Assembly (NCBI RefSeq): GCF_963924675.1
Contig: NC_089230.1
Coordinates: forward strand, 744,001-808,000
Length of the DNA stretch: 64,000 nt
Direction: 5' to 3'
DNA from: Phocoena phocoena
Taxonomy: Eukaryota > Chordata > Mammalia > Artiodactyla > Phocoenidae
In this document: positions 23,801 to 36,130 of the stretch, in pieces
Layout: every line of letters starts with the position of its first letter
Numbering within the stretch: the first letter of the stretch is position 1
Position numbers and translations under genes: made by a program
Notes under the pieces: model-generated
The model's input: only the letters and a program-made list of their open reading frames with translations
What the model was told of the DNA's origin: nothing
Database searches by the model: none

Positions 23801-25079
23801 ATATATTGCTTTCATTTTTATATAAATTTTCTCCAGAGTAAGTCCTGAGTCCCATTACATCAAATGTGACTTTAAGAAAATAATTAATTTAACATTATTT
23901 AATGTCAATAATAATAGCTAAATAATATCTTAAAGGAAAACCTCTAATGTGTGAGCTCTATCAAGGGAAGATGCAGGACAAAGTGAATTTGGAAAAGCTA
24001 CTGCTGAGATGACAGCCACAGCGAGCTGAGGGCGTGGACGGCGGAGCTCCGGGGCCGCTGACTCAGGCTAGGGGTGGACTGTTCTGCACTCAGAAGGCCT
24101 CCCCGGCTGGTCTGGGTGCACAGCAGTACTTCTGCACACACACCACCAGCGAGGGGCGGGGTGTTGCTGTCATTACATGCTGCCTAAATCTCTCTTGTTG
24201 AAATATAATGTTTGTATTTTATCAGCATCGTCAAGCAGTTATAAATTTTCAAGCAATGAGCAAGTGCACCATACGTAAAAGTGATTGGTTCTTCTACCTT
24301 CCTCAGAAAGCAGTATTAAAAATAACGTATTTATATCAAACTTTGAATTTTTAACTAGATCTCATTTCATTATCCCATTTTTATAATAACCATTGGAGTT
24401 TGATAGGCATTATTTTCATTTTCCAAATACTTGACAAGGGCTCTGTCACAGTGAGAGGCGTGATGAAATTTCATCTTGGAAAACCCATTTAAATGCATTC
24501 TTTTCACATGCCAAATTCATAGGTTTAATCAGGCTGAGAGGAACTGGCTTTTGTCAGGTAGATGTGAAGGACATTGTTGCACCGGGCTTCCTAAGGTGCT
24601 TTCACCAGGATAAAGACTGCTGGGATGGCACAGGTGGTGTGTCCGCTGGTGGAACCAGCATTGGAGATGGGAGGGGTGATTCTTGTGACATGGAGGGTAG
24701 AAACCAGGGGGTGGAGGGCATCCTTGCTGAGAGAAAAAGACCCCACAGGAGGCTTCTGAGGAGGCCAGACTGGGGAGGTGACCTCCTGAAGGCTATGGGA
24801 AGACATCTCATACATGACAGCCAGTGGTTTCAAAAGCATCTGGTGCATTGTGGAAGGAGGTTAGCCAGACCATCGTCTTGACCCCATTAGGATTTCGCTA
24901 GGCAGGCATTCCCCATCTTACGGGCAGGTAGACTGAGGCAGCCTCCTGTGAAGGCCTTGTTCCAGGTGGGCTGGCTGGAGGGGGCGGGAATCTGAGGAAG
25001 CCTGCTGGCAAGCGCTTGGCAGGGGAAGCGGCACTGCTCTCCAGGGAGCCTGGCCTGGGATGGAAAAGTAGGAAGAGAC
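23800..25079. other. Unassigned spacer
   Basis: AT-rich to 24500, then more balanced. 24900-24960 has a faint MIR-like 'actgaggcagcc' but not enough to call. No gene recognised. Confidence 0.4.
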
Positions 25080-25641
25080 ATTCCCCATCATTAGATGGCT
25101 GCGGTGCAGCCTGACGGTTGGCTTTTCTTTGTGATTCAAGAGCCTGACTGAAGCACCCACCTCAAAGAGGGCACCTGCTCCCCTGAAGGAGGTCTCCAGC
25201 AAACACACCATGGCCACTCTAGCGAGAGCCAGACCGCTTCTTCTCAGAGGCTCCTCTGTTTGGAGGATCCTGGTTGATTTTGATAACTGACCATTTGGGC
25301 CACTTGTTTTTTCCTCTTCTCATGCTTTACATTCCTATTCCTATGTTTTATCAATAAATTCACCAATAAAGAGTGAGGCCTTGAAACCCTGGGCTCCCAC
25401 CCTCAACCCCAAGAAAAGCAGAACCCAGGCCCATGCATTCTCTCTCTCTCTCTCTCTCACTCTCTCTACCTGTGACCTCACTGTGTGGCCCCAGGTGTCC
25501 TGGGGTCCTGTAAATAATAAACCTTTATTTTTTTCAAAGTTTCCTGAAGATTTTTGCTGAAGGATGTCTTGCAATCATAATAAGAACCACAAGGGCCGGT
25601 GCAACCACAACATTGATTATTGATAGGCTGAGATCAACACA
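25080..25641 (+). mobile_element. 5' LTR of an old endogenous retrovirus
   Basis: Aligns by eye with 29600-30220: shared blocks include the area of 'ctgactgaagc', 'ccacttgtttt', 'taaagagtgag', a CT-rich stretch, 'aataataaacctttatttt' (AATAAA at 25516-25521), 'gtcttgcaatcataataaga' and 'accacaagggccggt'. About three quarters of bases agree, which suggests an old insertion. The start is approximate; the end is taken at the CA before a primer-binding-site-like TGG. Confidence 0.72.
25438..25460. repeat. (CT)n microsatellite within LTR
   Basis: Uninterrupted TC run in the R/U5-proximal part of the 5' LTR. The 3' LTR has a CCCT-type tract at the same place, so both grew from a shared pyrimidine-rich segment. 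Confidence 0.9.
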
Positions 25642-27211
25642 ATAAATTGGTGTAGTTGGCAGGGTTGTGTGGTTGCACTTGGAATCAACCGAGGGTGATG
25701 CTCTTTACCTGCAACTTAACAACCATCTGACTCAGGTGAGTAACACCATCTGGGGAAGGACCACTGCTTGGCGGGGGTTGCAAGCTGCTATGTGCTTCTG
25801 CTTATCATCGCCTCTGCCGTGTGTTCCCTGTGGTGTTGATCCAAAGATCACGGCTGCCATAACGATCCAACACTCTCCCAAGAGCAGTGTGATCAAGGCC
25901 ATCTGTCTAATGACTAACTATAACGGCCTTAATTGACTATTAACGTGGGGAGGGTTCTCCATGCCTTGAGGCCGAGGAGAACTAAAGAGGTGGATCGGAT
26001 GGCAAGGCTATTGTCATGGTCCAAGGAGAGGCTCTGGGCTAAAGGACATGAGGACAGGATTCGGTAGGTGAGCAGGACGAGAGACCTCTGCCTTCAACCT
26101 CTGAGTCAGTGAGTTGCGCCCGGACTACGTGTCCTAACCCAGAAGAGTGAAGTAACCTTGCACCCAGAAACCAATGGCACCGCCCCTGACCCAGTGGGAT
26201 ATTATGGATCCAATCCCTGGTGTGATGTTGCTAAAAAAACAATGGACAAATATAATGTCCGGAACACCTGGTGCCAGCACTTCCTATGAACCCTGAGGAG
26301 GTGCATGAGCTCCTTGACAAATGCAAAACACCATGGAAGGCTCCTGGGTGTTGCTCTGTGCTAGGCACACCAGTGTGCCAAGACTCTGGATTAGGTCCCA
26401 GAGGCCTGGCGGCCTTTCCCAGAGACTCTCTGCGTTGCCCAATGGAGGCAGACCCCAATCCCGGAGAGGTGTCTTGGGACACCCTGGGGAGGAAAGAGGC
26501 CACCTACGAAGAGGGCTCACAGTGACATCATCCCGAATGTTCCAGTGGCAACACAGAAGATTCAGGTAACAGGACAAAATCAAATAGGAACTGAGATCAG
26601 AAACCACACCTTAGTTAAAATGAAAACTTTTACTGAAGATTTGATGCAGCAGAAAGGAGAGAGGGGAATGAATTGGCTATTGTGGGATCTTTTGTTTGTT
26701 TGGAATGAGCTCTTATTATTCACAGCTGCCAAAGTGCACCAACTGGCTGGTATCTCTAAACATCTTAAACTCTATAACATTCCTAAAGTTCCTGTAATTA
26801 GGAGTAGCCTGTAAAAGTAAATCTCTGGACTCAAGGTCAAATGGGCCCTCCTCAGGGTTGGAAATAAAGAGGGGGTCATTTTGGTCACTACTGTCACGGA
26901 AACGATAAACCTATTGGGCTTCTAAGGGTTAAGAATTCTAAGTAATATATGTTATTAAAACGTCTAGAAATAAGGAAACGTCTATACGCAAGGAAAATAG
27001 ATGTGTTTTTGGGTACGAAACGTATGAGGTATGGAGATTTTTTTTTCTTTTAAGTAAAAAGAAAATAAATTTGTGCTAAAGTAAAACTGGTTATTTCAGA
27101 AAGGAAAATAGGAAAATAAAGGACAAAATGGGGTATACAGTTGGGAAGAGAGAGAGAAAAAGAGTTTTATCTTGTGGAGTGAAGTTGGGTAAACTCGGAT
27201 CATTATTATAA

Positions 27212-27238
27212 GGTGTGTGTGTGTGTGTGTGTGTGTGT
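27212..27238. repeat. (GT)n microsatellite
   Basis: About 13 GT units in the retroviral internal region. Confidence 0.95.
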
Positions 27239-29342
27239 TTTAACCTAAGCTTTAATAGCAATAGTATGCTTATGTAATTTTCTTTCATCAGCTGAAAGGA
27301 CAAAGTTTTCTTGGAGTATTGGTATGCTTCTGATAGATTACAGAATGCTTTTCTTTACCATCAGTAGTCTGGCTAGAAAGCAAAGGTTTTGTGTTTTATC
27401 AGAAGAAATCATGCTATATATATCCATATTCTTGTATGGATATATGTTATTGATATGTGTTCCAGAAATTATATGAAATTCCTAGAAATCTTATATGTAT
27501 GTTATCATTTGTAATTCTCATTATCATCTTAAAATGTTGTATGTCACAGACATAACCAAATTTCCTTGCCAATTGCATTATAATGAATTCTCATTAGATA
27601 TTTAATCATGGTCACTTTTAGGTCTTTTGTCATTTACAGTTACTGTTTTACTCTGACGCTTTTTACAGATGTGTTTCATATTCAGAGATTTTCATGGAAG
27701 GGTCTCTGACAAGTATTCTGGAATGTAGGTTTCTGGTAATGTTCAGATCACACCACTGACCTGGGTAGGAACTTACATGACACTATATTCATGAAACTGC
27801 CAACCCCAGATCAAGATCAACGAGAATTAATTACACGGGAGTGAATGAACTGATGAGGATATCATAATTTTGTGACTTTCTTTGAAACATTGTTGGTTCT
27901 TTAATCTTTTGTTTTTTCCAGATTTAGGGAATCCTATTCACTTAAGCTATCTATGATTTACAACAATTTGGTAAAGTATATCTTTGTGAACAAAGGTGAA
28001 ACATTTATCTTTTTCTCCCTACATGATCCCTCCAGAATTAGAAAACTCTCAGCGAGTATTCTTATTTTCATGGCAATATAGTTATTTGCATAAGTTCAAT
28101 AAGATTCCATTCTCCTTGTAACAGGACACAAGTGGAAACATTATTTAATTCCCAAGACTTTGACTGGAAGGTATTATTTGAGAATGTGCAGAGACTCAGA
28201 TATGACCAGACAGTTTGGAAAACCAACCTAGTGGCCTGCTTACAGGGTTCCTGGCAGCCTTATCAGGTGAGTAAAGGAGGTCACTTCCTGGCAGGTGCAG
28301 GAACCTCAGGATATCTTGGGGACCTTGAGAAGAGAGGAATTAACTCAAATCTATAGGTGTTGCAGGCAAAGCCTAATGGCAAGTCCTCGGCTTGGCTTCC
28401 TACCTCCTGAGGCTTTTGAAAGCTCAATCTGAGATTCTTTATGAAAAGTTCCTGCAAAGCAGACTTAAAAAGAGCCAATATGGGCAGTTGGAATTCTTGC
28501 TGCCCTTATGTAAATAATCAGGCCAGTTTATTGAAACTAGACTTAATTTGTCAACAAATTAGTCTTACTATGTTGTCTTTGATAGCAAGGGGATGATTGT
28601 AGACAGAAAACAATGTTTCAGTAGAAACTATAATATACAGTTGGGGATATTAGATTCTAGTTCTGTTAATTGTACTTGAGGTTTTGTTTTTGACCTGTAA
28701 AGAAGACTAGATCCTAAATTCTCCCTGTTTCCTCTAATCTCAGGCCTCAGCTCTCCAAACTAATGTTTCCAATTTTTCTCCCACCCTCTGACTTGGAATC
28801 ATTGAGAACGAAAACTGCCTTTTTCCTGAAGCCATGCGAGCTAAAGTTGGACAATTTGATATAAGCTTAGAGAAATCACAGCAGTTCACGTTGCCACAGC
28901 AGCTTCATGCTTGTTGCTGTGTGGTCACTCAGAAAGACCACCAGAGACATTCAAACTGCAAGTAGGGAAAAGGTGTCAGGTTGCCACTGCCTGCCCTCAG
29001 TCCATCTGCAGATGCTTCGAACCCCACATCTAGAAATCTTACTGGCTGCTTCTGGAACTCAGAAACTGGGATTATAGTCTGCTCCAATCACTAACCATTG
29101 TTTTTCCTTTGTTTCCATAGAAACACCTCTTATTAAAAACCTGATGCAAGTATGTGCGCCACGTGGGCCTAACTCGGGGAACCCACCTGCATCGCCACTT
29201 CCTGAAATGAGATACAGACTCTACTTGAACTGACCTACTTACTCTCTGGACTAAGAGAGGGTTCAATGAGATAAAGACAACCCAGCAACTCAGGGCAGGC
29301 TCAAACCTTCTTACACCAGGTGGCCAAGACAATAAAGTAGTT

Positions 29343-29546
29343 CACAACGTCACCCAAATCTTTGACCAGATTCCTCGGGCCCCCAAGGTCACTGACTTAG
29401 TTTTATTGCAGGACACTTCAAATTTGGGACAGTGGATACAGACTAGATTTCAGACTGCTGTCTGTGTATTTATCATAGGATTTGTGACTAGAATCCTATT
29501 TAGATATGTGCTTTCTGAGTTACAATGCACCCTACCCCTGACTTAG
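29343..29546 (+). pseudogene. Possible env transmembrane-tail remnant
   Basis: An open stretch of about 68 codons without a Met start, lying just before the 3' LTR where env ends in simple proviruses. It contains LGQWIQT, then a hydrophobic segment of about 15-18 residues with a basic residue inside, then a short polar tail and a TAG at 29544. The arrangement (amphipathic W-containing segment, membrane anchor, short tail) resembles the end of a gammaretrovirus-like envelope, but there is no upstream fusion peptide or CX6CC motif in frame. A chance hydrophobic frame is the alternative. Confidence 0.3.
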
Positions 29547-29599
29547 CACGTCAGCTGCGGAGGCAGTTACATTCTCACCATCCTCACCTTTGACTCTGA

Positions 29600-30220
29600 T
29601 GGCTTGGCATCACAGGGTGGGTGGTAGGGTGAGCCCTAACAGGTGGGGCTTTTCCTTTTTGTGATGCAAATGCATAACTGAAGCTTTGATTGCCCAGGCC
29701 CCCACTTCAGATAGGGCATCAGCTTCAAGGAAGGCTACCTGGGAAGAGCACATTGCTATCGGCCACACCAGATACAGAGCCAGGCCACCTTCCGCACTGA
29801 GGTGGCTTTGTTTGGAAGATCTTACTTGATCGCAGCGACTGACCATTGGGGCACTTGTTTTATTTTCTCTTTCTGCACTTTAAATTCCTGCTTTCATGTT
29901 TTAAATTCACCTGTAAAGAGTGAGCCTAGGAAAACCCCAGGCCCCCACGCCAAGCCCCAGTAAAAGTAGGACCCCAGGCCTGTGCTCACAGTATCCTTCT
30001 CTCCCTCCCTCCCTCCCTCCCTCTCTCCACCTCTCTCTCCCCCTGACCTCGCAGTGTGGCACCAGGTGTGCTGTGTAATTTCCAGGTCCTGTAAGTAATA
30101 AACCTTTAGTTTTTCAAGTTTCCCAATAGTTAGTGCTGAGGGGTGTCTTGCAATCATAATGAGAACCACAAGGGCTGGTTCAGCCACAGTGTTGGTTATT
30201 GACAGGCTGGGGCCAGCACA
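29600..30220 (+). mobile_element. 3' LTR of the same endogenous retrovirus
   Basis: Counterpart of 25080-25641, with AATAAA at 30097-30102 and the shared end 'ttattgacaggctggggcca' before CA at 30219-30220. It carries a CCCT tract (about 30001-30025) where the 5' LTR has CT repeats. No clean target-site duplication was identified around the pair, so two separate solo LTRs remain possible. Confidence 0.7.
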
Positions 30221-32949
30221 CAACAGCTATTAAGATTCCTTTCTGGTATTTGAATGATAAAATGACTAATGTTATGTGGCATATGTCATGGGCTTGCACA
30301 ACGTCTGGCACAAAGCAAGAATGTGATTGTGGTCCACCCAAGCCTCGCTGCAGAGGGGGTGGTCTAAACAAATTCTGGAATAAACAGTTTCTGCTCTTTT
30401 TGACATTCTGTTTAAGGGCATTCTTTTCAGATGTGGGAGTGCGTTCTGTTTCATTAGCAGAACTGACTTCGTATTTCAGACTTTGGGAGGAAGGTGCCTG
30501 GGTGTTTTCATAGTAAAGGTTACTATTATTAGTTTTGCAAATGGTTGACTGGTAAACAGAGAAAAGGATGAAATTTGTGGGATATGCTGACCTACAGATG
30601 CATCCGTCTGGAAGGAAGGGTTGAAGTGGGGTGCGGACAACCCAACATCTGAAAAGATAGCTTTTTCACATGTCTAGCAGGAATCTTTGTGCTGGTACTA
30701 TTAGACTGAACCATATTAAATTACCAATATTTGACTGTCTTTAACCTACAAAACGGCAGCTTCATACGGCTCAACCAAATATGTTTTTCAAAAGAGGGAG
30801 CAGTAATATCCAGATCCAGATCCAGATCCATATACAAAACCTGCATTTCTGCCACCCTTTCTTTCCTCTCTGACTTCTTTCTTTCCACTTTCTGATAAAA
30901 CTTTATTTAGTGCCAGCTTTGTTTCAGGCTTTAATTTTAGGAATAATTTATTTGATTGGTTTCTTCCGTATGTTCCCAACTTAACTTTAATTTTACCGCT
31001 ATTGACAGCTTCACGGTACTCTGACGCACTGCCGACACGAGAGCTGGGTCATGAAGGTACAGGGTATCGGGAGAGCTAATGAAGATTCTGGTTTTGGTCT
31101 GGGACACGTCTCCAGTGATGGGGTTCCTGCTTTGCCATTTAGGTTTCGAGTCACTTGCGGTGTGAGACCTCAAGTTACGAAAGTATGTATGTCACGTTTA
31201 CTGACCACACTCTGTTAAATCTGTCCTTTCCTGTGCAGTCCTTTATTTGAATTTTTCAACAGAGGACTAAAAAAAATGAATGGAAGCAATTTAATTCCTA
31301 TGTTTCCCTGGCAAAGATAAGAAGATAAAGATTCCAGAAGAAGAACTGAACGGTAACAAAGTTAATATCAATATTGAAGAGAAATGTAGAGTTTGACTCG
31401 GAACAAGTGTGCTTGTCTGTAATTTTGAAATTAATGGCCAGAAAAGTGAGGTTGCGTGGAAAAGATGGGCACTTACATGAAGGTTTCAAGGAAGAGTGGG
31501 GACAGATGAGGAGGGGCAGTGGGGCAGTTGGTGATGGAGCAGAGACGTGTATCCAGGCGCGGGTGTTGGGCGTTCAGATGTGACCCTGAGGCAGCTCGCC
31601 CGAGGAGGGGAGACCATCCTACACCTCCTCTGCCTCCTCTTTTCTTTTGCCAGCGTGTGACTTGGACATTGATTTTTCTGAAGTTGCATCAATAGCAGAT
31701 TCATATTCTCCATACAAATACTTTCAACCCCCGAGTCTTAGAAAACGGGGCATCCTAACTCTCCACATGCAGGGTCCAGGGCACGTGGACACAACCTCCT
31801 GGCATTTCTGTCCTGGCAGCATGGCTCCACTCGCCAGCGTCTGGAGGCAGGTGTTTCATTGCACCGTTGTTGCTAGATTACCACTCTCCTCATCAGAGTG
31901 ACCAGCTCTTCTCTACTTCTGCTAACGTTTTAAGGAAGTACGTTGGTCAGGGGCGCCCACGCTGACCAGCCACGTGACCTGAGTGCCTTCAGGCTGTGGG
32001 CCACCGTGGGCAAGACTGGGATGTGAACTCGGGCTGCAGCCCTGGGGCCATTAATGGCTGTCACATGTCATTTGAATTGCAGTAGCAGCTGTTTATAGAG
32101 AGATGCTCCAAGTTGAATCACTATGTACTAAATTTGTAGTTACCCATCTGGATAACAAAACAAGCTATTGGCAGGAAGAAAAGGAAAATTACAAAAATTT
32201 AACAGGGCAAAGTACGCATGCTGCGTATACTCTTCGCTCTGAAATGCAAGATTCAGTAAAGATGATTTCCACGTTTGGAGCTTGGCCTCCGGTGGGTTTA
32301 GCATCACCCTTCTCTGATGTGGTTCTTGTTGGTAGCACTCTGCTCCCCAGTCTCCGACTTTTCAGTGTTTCTCTCTGGGTGGCTCTGTCAAGTTCCCATC
32401 ATGCTGTAGCATCTTCCTGGAAATGTCTCCTTTTTGACCAAGACTAAAGCCGCTGCTGCCCTTTGTCTGCTCTCCTGCTGCAGCCTTTTCTTTATATAAT
32501 GATCTTCCGACGTCCAACAGTCTCCTATTATCCAGAAAGGACCCTGCTTTTGTAATTTACAAATATTTACTAGCCACCAAGAAAACGCTAAACTTTCCAC
32601 TAAAGAACTGAAACTTTGCCTTTGGACCTGGAGAGCCACACACATGATGGTATGACAGAAGTACCCGGGCACGTCAAATCACATTCCGTCCTCAATGAAT
32701 AAGCCCTGGGTGACTGAAATACATCACAGATGGATGAGAAAATATGAAAACAAAAATACCTTCCTAAGTGAAACCATACTGATTTACCTTCTGTGAAATA
32801 AATAAAGTAGGATGTTTCTTTCAAAGATATGGAATGAATCCACGCAGTTTGCTATAGTTGTTTTAAAGTAAACTATATTTTAAAAATTTTGCGGGGGGGA
32901 TAACTAAGTTGACCATTTTTCTTTCTGAATGGATAACAAATATTTTGCT
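30221..32949. other. Unassigned spacer
   Basis: Possible MIR trace at about 30270-30330 ('gcacaacgtctggcacaaag'). A short (ATCCAG)n run lies at 30809-30831. No gene recognised and all open frames are short. Confidence 0.4.
30809..30831. repeat. Short hexamer repeat (ATCCAG)n
   Basis: Nearly four units of a six-base repeat. Confidence 0.85.
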
Positions 32950-33882
32950 TTTCAAAAGAGGAAAATTAATTAGGAAAATCAATAAGCAAGCCATAGAACG
33001 GGAGAGAATATTTACAGTACATATATCAGACCAAAAGCTTGTGTCTCAATAATATAAAGAATGACTATAATTTATCATAAAAGACAAACAACCAAAAATG
33101 GCAGAATAGTTGAATAGGCACCTCACAAAAGAAGATACATGAATGGCAATATGAAAGGGAAAATTGCTCAATATCATTAATCATTAGGGAAATGCAAATT
33201 AAAACCACAATGAGATACTTCTATACACATTAGAATGTCCATAACTTAAAAAGATTGACAATACAGTGTCGTCAAGGATTTGATCATAACTCTCAAATAT
33301 GGCCAATAGAGTGTAAAATGGAATAGTCTGGGAAAATGTTTGGCACTTTTTCAAAAAGTTAAACATGCATCTTCCCTGTGTCCCAGAAATTCCACTCTCA
33401 GATATTCATCTAAGAGAGAGAACATACAGGTCCACAAAACGCCTCATGTGAGCCTGTTCATCGAAGCTTTGTTCGTAGTATCAAGAACAAGAACAAGCCC
33501 TGAGGTCCGTCACCAGGAAAGCGGAGGCGCTGTGGTGTGTGTATACAGGGGATACTTCTCACCGAAACAGGTGTACGCTTCTGATACGCGTAGTAACATT
33601 AATGGAGCTCACCTATTATGCTGAGTGAAAGAAGCCAGACGGAAAAGAGTACACAGTCTATGACACAAATTACATGAAGTTCCAGAAGAATTCAAACAAA
33701 ACTATGACAAGAGAAATCAGACTGTATCAGGGGCCTGTCTGGGTAGGGACAGAGGCACCTTCTGGGGTCGTGGACACCTTCTGTCACCCATGTGGGTTCC
33801 TTGAGTGAATGCCTTTGTGAAAGAGAATGTGCTTCTATATGTAATGACGTCTCAATAAAATGTTTCCTAAAAGAAAAACAGA
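32950..33882 (+). mobile_element. Old L1 3' end, forward
   Basis: Forward diverged L1: 'tgaatggcaatatgaaaggg', 'gggaaatgcaaattaaaacc' and 'acaatgagatacttctatac' are the ORF2 C-terminal coding region. Later 3'UTR-like text ('gctgagtgaaagaagccaga') ends with an AATAAAATG-type signal near 33855 and an A-rich end. No open ORF2 remains. This is the only clear L1 3' end on the + strand, and it is old. Confidence 0.82.
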
Positions 33883-35446
33883 CACAGATGTGTGTGCATA
33901 TTTCCAGTAATGGGTGGGGAATGTGACCAAACAACAATTTTAGTGGTAAAACTGGATCTAACTTCTGCAATATTTCATCCATTTGCTTATTTAACAGCTC
34001 TCGTCCTGCACCCGCTGTGCTCCAGACCCTGTTCCGGGACTTGGGAGACCACAGTGCAGTGGGGACGTACAGTTCTGGAGCTGGCAGCCAGCCTGAGGAC
34101 GGGCTTCCTGAAGGGGGCTGGGGTCCCCGCCTCCATCTCAGTGGGAGACTTTGATGGCATCCGGGCTGCTCACCTGAGACAGCTGGGCTCATTCCTCCAG
34201 AGCAGCGACCATGACTCTGTCCTAGGGGTCTTCATGATGATGTTTTAACTACCCTGCAGCCTACCATTCAAAAACCAGAGCTCTAATTCCATCAGGTGTA
34301 AGTGCAGAAAATAGATTTTGATGAGTGAGCATTCTGGAAAAGAGGTAAGAGAAGTAAATGTAATAAGTAAACATTATGCAAAGGGGAAATTCAAAATGTT
34401 GAGTAATTTTCTACCCCAGATATTCCGACACCATTTTAAGCTTCTTAACTCTGGTGCTAGTACTGCCTTCCTCTCTCTGTTGCTCAAACATCACTGCAGT
34501 TGGTTGGGTGCACACGGGCCTTCCTGCTACATCTCCTGTCCTTTAGTTTAGTTTGTTAACAGAATTGTTCTGGACGGACACGTGTGTGCACCTCTTTCTC
34601 CTCCACCCCAGGAACGCCTTTCTAGGTTGGAAGGCCCACTTTTCTGTTCATGTTTTCTGAGCCCTTGCTCTCTTGTCTTTACATGAAAACTTGCTTGCGT
34701 CCCTGTCCTGTCCTTTCTAACGTCTTCAGTCCTTGATGCTAAAGGGCCGACCGAACAACATTCAGGCAAAAGTCAGTGGGGCTGGGTCCCAGGAGCACAC
34801 CGCTCACACAGGCCCTTCAGAACCACAGGCCTGCATGGCGTTGCTGGCACAGGGGTCAGCATGGCCCAAAGGCCTTTTGTTTCCACGTTGCCTAAAGGTC
34901 CATCTTCTCCCCACATGTGACGGTGTGTCTGCTGTGCTGTACCCGAGAAAATCACCGCTTAATGCATAGTTTTCTTTGGCCTCAACAGATCCAAATGTTA
35001 TGAGGTTTGTCAGGAATTCCCTTGAGTTTGTACCAAATCTTTGTATCTCTTTTCCTTCCTATTAGACAAACATGTTTGACATAAACTATTTCAAGGACTG
35101 CAAATAGAGGAGAGGTCTGAATGGATGGCTTTTACTTTACGGGGAGTTAATAAATCTCAGAAGATAATAATGTGTGCAGGATGCAAATGAAGCTGAATAG
35201 TTAGTCTGCATAGAATCCAGTAGGTGGTACGGAGTCCACGTTCCATGTGGCGGAGTCCCAGTTCCAGACGATCACCGCACAGTCTGCCGAGAAACCAGGA
35301 CTTGGGGAAACTATGTCAGCCTTTGAAACAATATGAGCTGTAGGCAGATTACTGACTAATCATAGAACAGGTGGCTCATTTAAAAATTCTTATTACTTCA
35401 AGAGTGATAATTTTTGTATTGGTCGTGAGTCTTAGGGCATAGAAAG
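33883..35446. other. Unassigned spacer with L2-like fragment
   Basis: 33975-34075 follows the pattern of an ancient L2-like repeat ('ctgtgctccagaccctgttc', 'gggagaccacagtgcagtgg'). The remainder shows no gene or repeat that I can name. Confidence 0.4.
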
Positions 35447-36130
35447 GTGGAAGAAATATCGGAAAGGGAGTTAGTGCTGGCGCAAGAGTTTGCCGTGATA
35501 ACGCTGCAGAACGATCCACGCACCTGCTGGCTCCGTGCCCCTGGGCAGTTGAGTCAGGCGGAGGTCCCTTCACCTGGGGCGCACCGCCACCTGCAGTGGC
35601 TCTTCCTGGGTCAGACGGCAAAAGTGCAAGGTGCCCAGCAAACTCTGCCCTTTGTGGCCTTGGCCAACATCACGTCTCTCCATGTTCCAAGGTATATCAC
35701 AGGACCATGGCCAATTCACCTCTCCCTGTGGAGGCTCAGTGAAACTCCAGGACTGGGGGCTGGGGGCACAGTTCTCCAGGGCACAGGAGGTGCCACCCAA
35801 CACAAGCTAGAGCTGTCTGAGGCCTACGCTCAGCTGGATGTGAAGGCGTGTGGCTTGGATGAGACAATATTTGTGCACAAACCGCTTTTCTTTGTGATCC
35901 TCACGTGTGTCCGTATGATAGCAGAGTCACAGCAACAATGCAGCCACAGCAAAGCGACCCTGTTCCCTTCCCAGATGGTAGTGATACGGAAAAGGAGAAA
36001 TCTTTGTCCAACTACTGCTACTAATATTAGAGGAAGGAATGATTCCGTTGATTGCCTGATGACCCTCTGCTCAGTTATGGATCCCCAGCTGTCCTTGCTG
36101 TACCTGGAGTTGAGCTCAGTTCCATGCTGA
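35447..36130 (+). other. Unassigned 227-codon open frame
   Basis: I do not recognise this product. It is open for 227 codons from ATG in moderately GC-rich sequence, with no signal peptide. One hydrophobic patch (PLFFVILTCVRMIA) lies at about residues 145-158. No repeated or catalytic motif is visible. About 30 bases after the stop is 'cagataaaatctgtcttgtc', a polyadenylation-like end of the kind seen in some mammalian LTRs, so the frame may lie in an old LTR or retroviral fragment rather than a gene. Codon usage cannot be judged without computation. Chance is the default explanation. Confidence 0.15.

Larger units (their letters stand above)
25642..29599 (+). mobile_element. Degraded internal region of the endogenous retrovirus
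   Basis: About 4 kb between the two LTRs, roughly half the length of a complete provirus internal region. It begins 6 bases after the 5' LTR with TGGTGTAGTTGGCAGGGT, close to the tRNA-Gly primer-binding site TGGTGCATTGGCCGGG with one extra base. I see no gag zinc knuckle, protease or reverse-transcriptase motif in any frame, and all frames are short. Near the 3' end is a possible env tail (29343-29546). It is either a deleted provirus or a non-autonomous element. No open viral gene survives. Confidence 0.6.
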
